In this document: one piece after another, positions 17,270 to 24,139 of the stretch
Numbering within the stretch: the stretch's first letter is position 1
Layout: each line of letters begins with the position of its first letter
Assembly: GCA_009910795.1 (NCBI GenBank)
Contig: VMEE01000074.1
Location: 1 to 33,614, forward strand
Direction: 5' to 3'
DNA: 33,614 nucleotides
Source: Dehalobacter sp. CP
GTDB lineage: Bacteria; Bacillota_B; Desulfitobacteriia; Desulfitobacteriales; Syntrophobotulaceae
Position numbers and translations under genes: made by a program
The notes under the pieces: generated by a model
What the model saw: only the letters and a program-made list of their open reading frames with translations
What the model was told of the DNA's origin: nothing
Database searches by the model: none

Positions 17270-18280
17270 GTGTTCTCAGTAATTGGTCATATATCAAGTT
17301 TTTTATACAATTTGCTAACTGCGTTGCTAAAATGGATCTTTGGCTTGTTCAGCCAAAATCCGGAATTCCTGAATTCAGCACGTTTCAAGGACTCCGTAGA
17401 ATACTTTTTCACAGATGCGATAGTTATCTTCCTGATGCTGATTATTATCATATTCATCGTATCAATATTAAGGAGCTTCTTTCCTCCTGAAAGAACCAAA
17501 AAACTTTTGGGGGAGCAAGGAAAAGCGCGCGGGTTTATCGGTAATATTGCTGCTGCCCTTCTGGGTATTGTAACTCCCTTTTGCTCTTGTTCTGCTGTTC
17601 CCGTATTTATAGGTTTTATAGAAGCAGGAATACCCTTGGGCGTAACCTTCTCATTCCTTATATCTTCACCAATGGTAAACGAGGTTGCACTCGTCATGCT
17701 TTGGGGCTTGTTCGGTTGGAAAATAGCTATCTTATACATTACAACAGGAGTAATCGTAGCAATTGTTGCAGGATTCATCATTGGCAAACTAAAGATGGAA
17801 AGATATCTTGAAGACGATGTATTTTCTATACGTATGGGCGATGCTGAGCTAGTAAAGCCTACCTGGAAGCAGCGAATTTCAGATGCCTGGCGCTATGACC
17901 TGAATTTGCTCAAGAAAATCTGGCCGTATGTAGTTATCGGCCTGGCAATTGGAGCTGCCATACACGGTTGGGCTCCTGGTGACTGGCTTGCAAAGTATGC
18001 AGGAAAAGGCAATCCTTTTGCAGTTCCAATCGCCGTTCTTATGGGTATACCCCTGTATTCCAATGCTGCAGGAACACTGCCTATTATCAGCGAACTCACT
18101 AAGTTGGGAGTCCCTATGGGTACGGCGTTGTCGTTTATGATGGCGGTAACGGCCTTAAGCCTGCCGGAAATGATAATACTCCGCAAGGTTTTAAAGCCCA
18201 AATTACTTGCAGTATTTATAGGGATTATGGCAGTTACCATTATATTTATAGGCTACTTTTTCAATATAATTTTAGTCTAG
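17270..18280 (+). CDS. ArsP/SO_0444-type metal(loid) efflux permease
   Basis: A 336-residue permease of the DUF318/ArsP_1 family, which includes organoarsenical exporters (ArsP) and copper/zinc efflux proteins (SO_0444 type). The signature TPFCSCSAVP lies at residues 102-111 (Cys105 and Cys107 in the membrane), followed by SFLISSPMVNEVALVMLWGL. About eight helices are visible. A second inverted motif, IPLYSNAAGTLPI, appears near residue 260, with no second Cys pair there. The start is GTG 17270 after GGAGGT (17255-17260). ArsR operators at its promoter and an ArsR gene in the same locus support a metal or metalloid substrate, which remains undefined. Confidence 0.87.
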   Translation: MFSVIGHISSFLYNLLTALLKWIFGLFSQNPEFLNSARFKDSVEYFFTDAIVIFLMLIIIIFIVSILRSFFPPERTKKLLGEQGKARGFIGNIAAALLGIVTPFCSCSAVPVFIGFIEAGIPLGVTFSFLISSPMVNEVALVMLWGLFGWKIAILYITTGVIVAIVAGFIIGKLKMERYLEDDVFSIRMGDAELVKPTWKQRISDAWRYDLNLLKKIWPYVVIGLAIGAAIHGWAPGDWLAKYAGKGNPFAVPIAVLMGIPLYSNAAGTLPIISELTKLGVPMGTALSFMMAVTALSLPEMIILRKVLKPKLLAVFIGIMAVTIIFIGYFFNIILV

Positions 18281-18322
18281 AATAATCAATCATTGTACCT
18301 GCATTAATACTCTGTAAATTCA

Positions 18323-18547
18323 ATGACAATTTATGGACTGAAAGGCGAACACAAGGGATTTACCCAAACTGTTGAGATAAGTGTAATGCCCATTCGGCCA
18401 GGTGTATTTATGGTTGGTTGGCAGGAAGAAAACCAAACAACCGTAACCCATATTGAGGATTTCGAAAAAGGTATCGTTTACACAAATATAACGCTGCCGG
18501 GCAATAAATCACTCCGCTTACAGGGACCTTTTAAACAGGTGAAATAG
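18323..18547 (+). CDS. Small MoaF-like beta-strand protein
   Basis: A 74-residue soluble protein made almost entirely of predicted beta strands (FTQTVEISVMPIRPGVFMVG, then TTVTHIEDFEKGIVYTNITL). It recalls small MoaF-related, lipocalin-like proteins, which bind small molecules, but I hold that comparison loosely. It starts at ATG 18323; an in-frame TAA shortly upstream rules out a longer form, and the ribosome site is weak. It lies 42 bp after the permease and 38 bp before the thioredoxin-like gene, inside the ArsR-controlled locus. Confidence 0.6.
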   Translation: MTIYGLKGEHKGFTQTVEISVMPIRPGVFMVGWQEENQTTVTHIEDFEKGIVYTNITLPGNKSLRLQGPFKQVK

Positions 18548-18585
18548 CTAGACAATTTTTTAAATATGAAAGGGTTGAATTTTCA

Positions 18586-18828
18586 ATGAATATTAAAGTC
18601 TTGGTATCCTGCTGTTCCGATTATGGTCTAAAAGAGAAAACCGATGAAGTGATTAAAGAAATAGGTATAGACGCGACAGTCGAGAAAGTCAAAGATATGA
18701 AAACGCTAATGTCCTATGGCGTTATGAAGGGTCCAGCCATTGTTATAAATGAGAAAGTAAAATCTATGGGAAGAGTCCCAAGTAAAGATGAAATTAAAAA
18801 ATATATACAGGATGAGATGGGTGTATGA
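18586..18828 (+). CDS. Small thioredoxin-like protein with altered active site
   Basis: An 80-residue protein of the small redox-thioredoxin family (MTH895/TM0996-like): MNIKVLVSCCSDYG, then EIGIDATVEKV, GVMKGPAIVINEKV with the cis-Pro loop, and GRVPSKDEIKKY. The family's active site is normally CxxC. Here the first cysteine aligns with Cys10, the second is Tyr13, and an extra Cys9 gives an adjacent CC pair. It cannot act as a normal dithiol oxidoreductase, but the CC pair could bind a soft metal or carry it to the permease. RBS AAAGGGTTG precedes ATG 18586. Confidence 0.82.
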   Translation: MNIKVLVSCCSDYGLKEKTDEVIKEIGIDATVEKVKDMKTLMSYGVMKGPAIVINEKVKSMGRVPSKDEIKKYIQDEMGV

Positions 18829-18833
18829 TCTAT

Positions 18834-18871
18834 ATCAAGCATATTTGATATTGTTATCGATTTTATTTGAT
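18834..18871 (+). promoter_or_regulatory. Two ArsR-type operators before arsR
   Basis: ATCAAG-CATA-TTTGAT at 18834-18849 and ATCGAT-TTTA-TTTGAT at 18856-18871 match the operator form found before the permease, with one and three mismatches in the left half. Their centres are 22 bp apart, the same as the downstream pair before the permease. They sit between the thioredoxin-like stop (18828) and the ribosome site of arsR (18875-18882). No clean promoter lies between them, so they may block read-through or an atypical internal promoter. Confidence 0.75.
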
Positions 18872-18890
18872 ATAAAAGGAGGCGTTAACC

Positions 18891-19199
18891 ATAGATCCTT
18901 CATTTTCTGACTATGCAAGCCACTTTAAATCATTGTCGGATGAGTTAAGGCTAAATATTCTTTTCCATCTTTATCAGAATGGCGAGAAATGCGTATGCGA
19001 ATTAACTGATTACTTTAAAATATCGCAATCTGCACTTTCATACCATTTAAAAATACTCTCCGACAATGAGCTTCTTATAAAACGCCAAGAAGCAGTTTGG
19101 AATTTATACTCTTTGAATAAAGAGCATTTTATGTTCCCCATACTAAAATCAATTTTCAAAAACCAGATTAAAGTACTTGCCGATACAAGTGGAAAATGA
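18891..19199 (+). CDS. arsR: ArsR/SmtB-family metalloregulator, apparent ATA start
   Basis: A winged-helix repressor of 102 residues if it starts at ATA 18891, directly 8 bases after AAAGGAGG (18875-18882). That start gives DPSFSDYASHFKSLSDELRL, the normal first helix of the family. The next canonical in-frame start, TTG 18933, would remove this helix and has no ribosome site. The metal-binding helix carries Cys34-Val-Cys36 (CVCEL), the ELCVC-type site of arsenite and antimonite sensors. The recognition helix is QSALSYHLKIL. It most likely represses its own locus through the five ATCAAA-N4-TTTGAT sites. The gene converges on the ArsA-type operon with a 37-bp gap. Confidence 0.88.
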   Translation: MDPSFSDYASHFKSLSDELRLNILFHLYQNGEKCVCELTDYFKISQSALSYHLKILSDNELLIKRQEAVWNLYSLNKEHFMFPILKSIFKNQIKVLADTSGK

Positions 19200-19236
19200 T
19201 TCGGCTTTACCACAAACTGTTTATTCTACTTTTCGA

Positions 19237-20403
19237 TCAAACATGATGATGAAACCGGATCTGTAATTTCCCCTCATCCAGCTTGGCGGAAGCAATCTGT
19301 TTATTCAATAAATGCGGTGGCAGCATCATGCACCGCTTTTCATTTTTTATGGCGATATGAATCTCGCCACCGGCCTGAGAAAGCGTCATTTCCGATTTGT
19401 CGGCAAAGGGCAGGTGGAAAATCAGGACATCCTGATCGTTGTCCCGGAAGGTCTCCATCAGGCGTGTCCGGCATAAAACGGCCTCCGGATTCATTTTACC
19501 GTAGAGATCCCCGATTTGGGCCAGTACCGGGACCGATTTGAGTTCGTGCTTCATCAGATTCAGATAAAAGACGGGAAGATCGGCAAAGCTTTCCCTGATT
19601 TCATTTAAGCCTTCATTTTGAAGTTCAACCCACCGGTTGAAATAACCGGACAGCGCCTCCTGCGGAAATACTTTATTGATGATGACGGCGTCTACCTGGT
19701 AATCAAACAGGCTCAGCCAGGTGAAGCTGCGTTTTGTTTCCTTGATGACGATTTTTTCAGGCGTTGTGACGAGGCGTACGGTCAGGACATCTTTGTTGAG
19801 CATCAGCGCCTGAAGGCGTTCGAGCTTAGCCATCAGCTTCGTCAGGTCTTCAAAGACATTGTCTTTGGGCATCGGCATCTTGAGGACTTTTTCGATGACC
19901 GGCCCGGCGACCTTGACGGCCTGGCGCTTCACGGGAAGAATTTTGCTGACCATTTCTCCGAACATTTCCGGGTATTTCAGCAGGTTCAGCGTTTCACCCG
20001 TCGGCGCACAATCGACGATCAACACATCATATTTATTCTTTTCGTAATAGTCCAACACGGAAAATAAGGAAAACAGCTCTTCAAGACCGGGGAAAATGAG
20101 GAGCTCTTCCGCTTCAATTCCGCCTTCGGCCCGTGACAGGATCATTTGCTTGATGTAGGATTTTAAGCTTCCCCAAGCCGCCTCGCTTTCCCTGACGACG
20201 TCGATTTCCAGGGCGTCAAGGCAGGGGATGACCGCAGTCGGTTCACTGCCAAGCTTCATGTCGAGTGAATCAGTCAGGCTATGGGCTTGGTCGGTGCTCA
20301 TGAGGAGGACGCGACGGCCCTTTGTGGCCAGCCTGATGGCGGTTGCGGCGGCGACACTGGTCTTGCCGACCCCGCCTTTGCCGGTATATAAAATAATACG
20401 CAT
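19237..20403 (-). CDS. Half-size ArsA/Get3-type ATPase, copy 1
   Basis: A 388-residue ATPase of the ArsA/Get3 family. P-loop GKGGVGKT at residues 8-15, STDQAHSLTDS at about 36-46, and DCAPTGETL at 131-139. The C-terminal 75 residues (HIAIKNEKRCMMLPPHLLNK on to LQIRFHHHV) form the small HSP20/alpha-crystallin-like domain found in bacterial half-size ArsA proteins; it ends in three histidines. Length is half that of the two-domain ArsA of E. coli. No CxxC dimer motif or canonical arsenite triad of cysteines is visible. RBS AGGAGGAAAAGAG precedes ATG 20403, 12 bp after the 76-residue gene. Confidence 0.88.
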   Translation of the reverse strand: MRIILYTGKGGVGKTSVAAATAIRLATKGRRVLLMSTDQAHSLTDSLDMKLGSEPTAVIPCLDALEIDVVRESEAAWGSLKSYIKQMILSRAEGGIEAEELLIFPGLEELFSLFSVLDYYEKNKYDVLIVDCAPTGETLNLLKYPEMFGEMVSKILPVKRQAVKVAGPVIEKVLKMPMPKDNVFEDLTKLMAKLERLQALMLNKDVLTVRLVTTPEKIVIKETKRSFTWLSLFDYQVDAVIINKVFPQEALSGYFNRWVELQNEGLNEIRESFADLPVFYLNLMKHELKSVPVLAQIGDLYGKMNPEAVLCRTRLMETFRDNDQDVLIFHLPFADKSEMTLSQAGGEIHIAIKNEKRCMMLPPHLLNKQIASAKLDEGKLQIRFHHHV

Positions 20404-20415
20404 GCTCTTTTCCTC

Positions 20416-20646
20416 CTAATCGATGGTTACCGTGTGAACTTTGCTGTCAGATTTAGTAGGGTCTGTGGTTTTCGAGGTTTTGGAGCTGTTCACCAGGCAT
20501 TCCACCAGCAAGTCTTTGACTTCTTTTTCGATGACGGACAGGTGTTCTCTGACATTTTCGGGCATCAGGGTTTCCAGGGCTTCTTTTTGCAGCCGTTTCG
20601 CTTCGAGCATTTTTTGGATGAATTCAGGATTAATGGTTGTATCCAT
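20416..20646 (-). CDS. Small coiled protein between two ArsA-type genes
   Basis: A 76-residue protein, not recognised. It is charged and largely helical over residues 8-55 (EFIQKMLEAKRLQKEALETL, then VIEKEVKDLLVECLV) with a polar Thr/Ser/Lys tail ending HTVTID. One cysteine is present. Its ribosome site (AGGAGGTCA) overlaps the end of the upstream ATPase gene, and its own stop lies 12 bp before the downstream ATPase, so it is translated between the two ATPases. A role as adaptor or partner of the ATPase pair is inferred from position only. Confidence 0.75.
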   Translation of the reverse strand: MDTTINPEFIQKMLEAKRLQKEALETLMPENVREHLSVIEKEVKDLLVECLVNSSKTSKTTDPTKSDSKVHTVTID

Positions 20647-20660
20647 AGGGGTGACCTCCT

Positions 20661-21830
20661 CTATTTTGGTTCAAACCGTACTGTTAGCTTGCCATCGGTT
20701 AACTTGGCGGAGCTGACCAGATGATGGCGAAGGGTTGACGGTTTCGGGATGCTGCGTTTGAAGTTACCGATTTTCAGAATCAGATCGGTTGCGGATTCGT
20801 TGAAACGGATGTCGTCTTTTTCTACAAACGGCAGATCCAGGATTAAGGCATAGCCGGTTTCGGTCTTTTCATAATGCTCACCCAAAGAAGGGGGCTGAAG
20901 CTCGAACAGTGGGCTGCTTTCGGCCAAGATATCCGCCAGGCGTCCGATGCCGCCGACACCGTTTAAATCGCTGTCAAACCAAGGGATGCGGCGGATCGTC
21001 CTGCCGGCAAACAAACTTTCAAGTTCTTCGGTGTATTGGGTTTGGATGGCTATCCATTCAGCAAAGAACGGATTATCCAGATCCTGCGGTAATATCCGGT
21101 TGATATACAGGCAGTCCACGTTGAAGCCGTAAAGATTCAGATACATGAAGTTGCGTTTGGTTTCTTCAACCACCATCTTTTCAGGGATCGTGACCAGCCG
21201 GATGGCCGTTAGGGCGGGATCTTTAAGCAGCGTCTGAAGTTCAAGGAGTGTGGCGTAGAGCCTTTCGATATCCGTCATGGCCTTGCGGTCAGGCAGCTGG
21301 ACTTTGAAGAGCGTTTTGGATATCGGCGACAAAATCCTTAGCGCGGCCTTGCCGATCGGGAACATTTTCTCCATATACCAGGACAGCAGTTCAGGAAATT
21401 TAAGCAGCGCCAGCGTTTCGCCTGTGGGTGCGCAGTCTACGATGATGCGGTCATAACGGCCGCTTTGATGCAGCGCCAAGATCTTAAGCAAGGAAAACAA
21501 TTCGTCCATACCCGGAAAAACGGCGAGCTGTTCCAATTGTTCACCGCCCACGCCGCTCTCGCCAATCAGGCCGAGGACGGCTTTTTTCATATCCTTGAAG
21601 TCGTTTTCCATGACGTCGTGCGGATCGATTTCCAGCAAATGCAGGCCGTTGTCCAGAACGGTGATCTCGCTGCCAAGGGTCAATTCAAATAAGTCGCCGA
21701 GGTTATGGGCCATGTCGGTGCTGACAAGAAGCGTTTTCTTGCCTTCACCGGCGGAAAGCATGGCATGGGCTGCAGCGACGCTCGTTTTGCCGACACCGCC
21801 TTTGCCTGTAAATATCAAAATCGTACCCAT
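20661..21830 (-). CDS. Half-size ArsA/Get3-type ATPase, copy 2
   Basis: A 389-residue paralogue of the ATPase at 19237. P-loop GKGGVGKT at residues 9-16, STDMAHNLGDLFELTLGSEI, DCAPTGETLALLKFPE, and LDLPFVEKDDIRFNESATDL in a C-terminal HSP20-like domain. The two copies align over their full length but are clearly diverged, so they are old duplicates rather than a recent repeat. As in copy 1, no arsenite-type cysteine set is apparent. RBS AAGAAAGGGG precedes ATG 21830. The gene follows the MarR regulator by 121 bp and is probably under its control. Confidence 0.88.
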   Translation of the reverse strand: MGTILIFTGKGGVGKTSVAAAHAMLSAGEGKKTLLVSTDMAHNLGDLFELTLGSEITVLDNGLHLLEIDPHDVMENDFKDMKKAVLGLIGESGVGGEQLEQLAVFPGMDELFSLLKILALHQSGRYDRIIVDCAPTGETLALLKFPELLSWYMEKMFPIGKAALRILSPISKTLFKVQLPDRKAMTDIERLYATLLELQTLLKDPALTAIRLVTIPEKMVVEETKRNFMYLNLYGFNVDCLYINRILPQDLDNPFFAEWIAIQTQYTEELESLFAGRTIRRIPWFDSDLNGVGGIGRLADILAESSPLFELQPPSLGEHYEKTETGYALILDLPFVEKDDIRFNESATDLILKIGNFKRSIPKPSTLRHHLVSSAKLTDGKLTVRFEPK

Positions 21831-21939
21831 CTAATAGACCCCTTTCTTAAATTCGAGATACGAATAGTTCTAGCGTGGAAGTATTTACTCTGAAGCAGAC
21901 TAATCGTAATCATTCACTCATTGATCATTCAGTTGATGT

Positions 21940-21962
21940 TCACTCGATGACTCACTCGATGA
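21940..21962. repeat. Short direct repeat at the end of the MarR gene
   Basis: TCACTCGATGA occurs at 21940-21950 and again at 21952-21962, a 12-bp period. Degenerate copies of the same word continue to about 21905. The second copy overlaps the stop codon of the MarR gene. It looks like local slippage; a binding site is possible. Confidence 0.5.
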
Positions 21963-22443
21963 TGATTTTTCGTATCGTCTGCGCGGGACTGTTCATCGCT
22001 CGTGACTGTTCCTTTTGCAAGACACAGAAGACTTTCTCGATGATCGTGAAGAGCAGGGCTGTTTCATCGGAGGTCAGCTCGGCGAGCACCTTTTGCCCGT
22101 ATTGCCTGAAGGTCGTAAGAATCTGGCGGATCTGGTTCCTGCCGGATTCATGGAGGCGGATGGTCACGACCCGTTTGTCGTCGTCATTCCGCTCGCGGCT
22201 GAGCAATGCTTGCTTCTCCATGCGGGAGATAATGCCGGTAGCCGTATTCAGCGGGACATTCAGATACTGGGCAACCTGCGTCATGGTGACATCCTCTTGA
22301 CGATACAAAAGCAGCAGGACGAGTAATTCGTTTTTGGTGGCGTTCATCAGAATATTCGCCCATAGATCACCAGCGATCAGCGGCTTGATCCGGTCGATGA
22401 ACTGAAATAGGGTATCTTCCATTAAGAGTTTTTCAGCATCCAA
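21952..22443 (-). CDS. MarR-family transcriptional regulator
   Basis: A 163-residue winged-helix regulator. The DNA-binding core lies at about residues 38-105: VTMTQVAQYLNVPLNTATGI (recognition helix), ISRMEKQALLSRERNDDDKRV with the family wing motif (D.R....L) and TIRLHESGRNQI. N- and C-terminal helices form the dimer interface. ATG 22443 follows AAGGAGGAAC. Its promoter carries a perfect dyad (22466-22490), pointing to autorepression. The two ArsA-type ATPases and the 76-residue gene follow on the same strand, so they are likely its operon partners; the inducer is unknown. Confidence 0.9.
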   Translation of the reverse strand: MDAEKLLMEDTLFQFIDRIKPLIAGDLWANILMNATKNELLVLLLLYRQEDVTMTQVAQYLNVPLNTATGIISRMEKQALLSRERNDDDKRVVTIRLHESGRNQIRQILTTFRQYGQKVLAELTSDETALLFTIIEKVFCVLQKEQSRAMNSPAQTIRKIIIE

Positions 22444-22465
22444 ACTTAGTTCCTCCTTCGAAGTA

Positions 22466-22499
22466 ATTTAATTCTACATCGGAATTAAATGGACGTCAA
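22466..22499 (-). promoter_or_regulatory. MarR promoter and overlapping operator
   Basis: On the minus strand TTGACG (22499-22494) and TAGAAT (22476-22471) are 17 bp apart. A 9-bp perfect inverted repeat, ATTTAATTC (22466-22474) and GAATTAAAT (22482-22490), covers the spacer and the -10 box. This is the expected arrangement for an autoregulated MarR gene. Confidence 0.8.
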
Positions 22500-22523
22500 G
22501 AGGTAGTTATATGGTTTCGCGAT

Positions 22524-23519
22524 CTAGACCACATATAGGATCGGAACATCTTTAAGTTTTTGCGCAAGCTGTTCTCTTAAGAATTGCTCTGCTTCCCCCC
22601 GCGCTTCAGGACGGTAACAGTATTTTCCTCGGCCGCGCCCGGTCATCAGGGATTTATCGTATAATTCCAGCGCATTCGGAAAGGCCTCGGTGTTGATGGC
22701 GCGATGCACATAACTGTAGGTCATAAAAATGATTTCAATAAACAAGTGCTTTTTGGTATTCTCGGAGAGCTTGTCAGCCAATTCATCGATCAGCTGACCA
22801 TAGAGCGCCTTCCAGTTGTCCGCGAGGACGACGGGGGCAATCAGTATCCCCACTTTGTATCCGGCGTCACCCATCTGGTTAAGCGCTGCGATCCGTGTTT
22901 GCAATGAGGAGGTTCCGAACTCGACTTTTTGGATGATCTCCTGGGGGTTCATACTCATGCGCATCAGGATACGGCCCCGATGATTTAAGGGAAGCAAAGG
23001 GCCAATATGATCAAATTTGGTTGGAAAGGTCAAAAAGCTTTTTTCGCTCAGACTGAAGCGCTCGATCGTCCATTCCAGGTTGCCGGTGATGGTATTTTCC
23101 AACACCAGATCACTGTTACTGCCGATTTCGAAGACAAGATCTTTATCCGAATTCCGTGCCGTTTTGAGCAGCTTTTCCATCATTTGCTCCCGGTTGACGA
23201 AGAGTCGGAGATAGGAACATTTGTTGTAATTGCAGACCAGATAGCAATAAAGACACATGGCGCTGCAGCCGGAGGACGTATACGGGACCAGGTAATCGGA
23301 GACTTTGTGATTAGGTGTATAGGTTAACGATTTTCGGACGCCGATGATAAGATGCCGCTTCATCCTGGCGAATTCACGGTTTTCATTTTGCCGCAATGAC
23401 GTAATGTTATTGTGGTTTTCTATTGGAATCCAGGGGATTTGTTGAAATTGATGCTTTAATTTTTTCCCCAGTTTATAATCAAGGATTGCCGGTTCATAGA
23501 AGATTTTATCCGGGACCAT
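22524..23519 (-). CDS. splB: Spore photoproduct lyase
   Basis: A 331-residue radical-SAM enzyme that reverses the 5-thyminyl-5,6-dihydrothymine lesion formed by UV in spore DNA. The 4Fe-4S-binding motif Cys85-x3-Cys89-x2-Cys92 (CSAMCLYC) follows the family signature TYTPNHKVSDYLVPYTSSG. SYLRLFVNRE and FEIGSNSDLV continue the match, and YCYRPE lies near the C-terminus. The start is taken at ATG 23519, after AGGGGTGAG; an in-frame ATG at 23561 would add 14 residues with no better ribosome site. It stands alone here, without the splA partner known from Bacillus. It indicates a spore-forming host. Confidence 0.93.
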   Translation of the reverse strand: MVPDKIFYEPAILDYKLGKKLKHQFQQIPWIPIENHNNITSLRQNENREFARMKRHLIIGVRKSLTYTPNHKVSDYLVPYTSSGCSAMCLYCYLVCNYNKCSYLRLFVNREQMMEKLLKTARNSDKDLVFEIGSNSDLVLENTITGNLEWTIERFSLSEKSFLTFPTKFDHIGPLLPLNHRGRILMRMSMNPQEIIQKVEFGTSSLQTRIAALNQMGDAGYKVGILIAPVVLADNWKALYGQLIDELADKLSENTKKHLFIEIIFMTYSYVHRAINTEAFPNALELYDKSLMTGRGRGKYCYRPEARGEAEQFLREQLAQKLKDVPILYVV

Positions 23520-23599
23520 AGTCTCACCCCTATTTTTCTGCCTTGAATTCGTATGTTCCAATTAGTATGTTCCAAAGGGTAGAATTTATTTCGTAATAA

Positions 23600-23758
23600 T
23601 TTACGCCCGACACGATAGATGGCGGGCCCATCGGTCAAAGGGGGACATATCGGGTTAAGCTGCCTTGCGATGATTATGAAGCCGAGTATCTCGTCGACGG
23701 CTATCTTTTTTATTTAGATGACTTTGGCTATTACATTGAATCAATCTTAATTCAATAA
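23600..23758 (+). pseudogene. Startless coding fragment
   Basis: An open frame of about 52 codons bounded by stops reads GTYRVKLPCDDYEAEYLVDG and then YLFYLDDFGYYIESILIQ. The composition looks like real protein, but no ATG, GTG or TTG is in frame and no ribosome site is present. I do not recognise it. It is best read as the tail of a lost gene between splB and the coiled-coil gene. Confidence 0.35.
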
Positions 23759-23781
23759 AAAAATAAAGGCTATAAAGCCTT
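23757..23781 (-). terminator. Terminator of the coiled-coil gene
   Basis: On the minus strand AAGGCT (23781-23776) pairs with AGCCTT (23771-23766) around a 4-base loop and is followed by ATTTTTTT. The stem overlaps the stop codon at 23770-23772. Confidence 0.85.
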
Positions 23782-24015
23782 CACTTTGTTATCAATGATT
23801 TTAATTTGGGCACTGTTTTCCGTCAAATCATCCCGTATCTCTTGTATTGCTTGCCAGGACATATCTTGCTTTTCGCTGACTTTATCAACTTTGTTCTCGA
23901 GTTTTTCAACTTTGTTCTCAAGTCTATCTATTTTGTCACTTAGCGTTTTATTTTCTACGCGCAAAGCTTTTTCCATTGAATTTAATTTATCCAGGATTAT
24001 ATCCGATTTATCCAT
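23770..24015 (-). CDS. Small coiled-coil protein
   Basis: An 81-residue soluble protein that is almost wholly a coiled coil: LDKLNSMEKAL, then heptads KIDRLENKVEKLENKVDKV. No known domain is recognised. ATG 24015 is chosen because AGGAGG lies 8 bases ahead; a GTG two codons upstream is only 2 bases from it. The terminator stem overlaps its end. Proteins of this kind occur as small bacterial or phage-derived accessory proteins; no function can be given. Confidence 0.7.
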   Translation of the reverse strand: MDKSDIILDKLNSMEKALRVENKTLSDKIDRLENKVEKLENKVDKVSEKQDMSWQAIQEIRDDLTENSAQIKIIDNKVKAL

Positions 24016-24139
24016 AGGCACGTCCTCCTGACCTTTAGCAATATCATATCACTTTCCAGTTGTTTGGACAAGAATAGATTGAGGTGAATGGTAAAGGAAA
24101 GGGCAAGAATAATCATGTTGTCAGCAGGGTGTCTATCCT

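Noticed and set aside
19237..21830. Classical arsenite pump ATPase (arsA) naming
   Set aside because: Both proteins are half-size, without an ArsB neighbour or visible arsenite cysteines, so only the family name is used.
23520..23561. Upstream ATG for splB at 23561
   Set aside because: The AGGGGTGAG site precedes ATG 23519, and the added residues do not resemble the family N-terminus.
23880..23940. Tandem repeat or short array in 'ttctcgagtttttcaactttg'-like words
   Set aside because: It is the DNA of heptad repeats in the coiled-coil gene, not a CRISPR or regulatory array.
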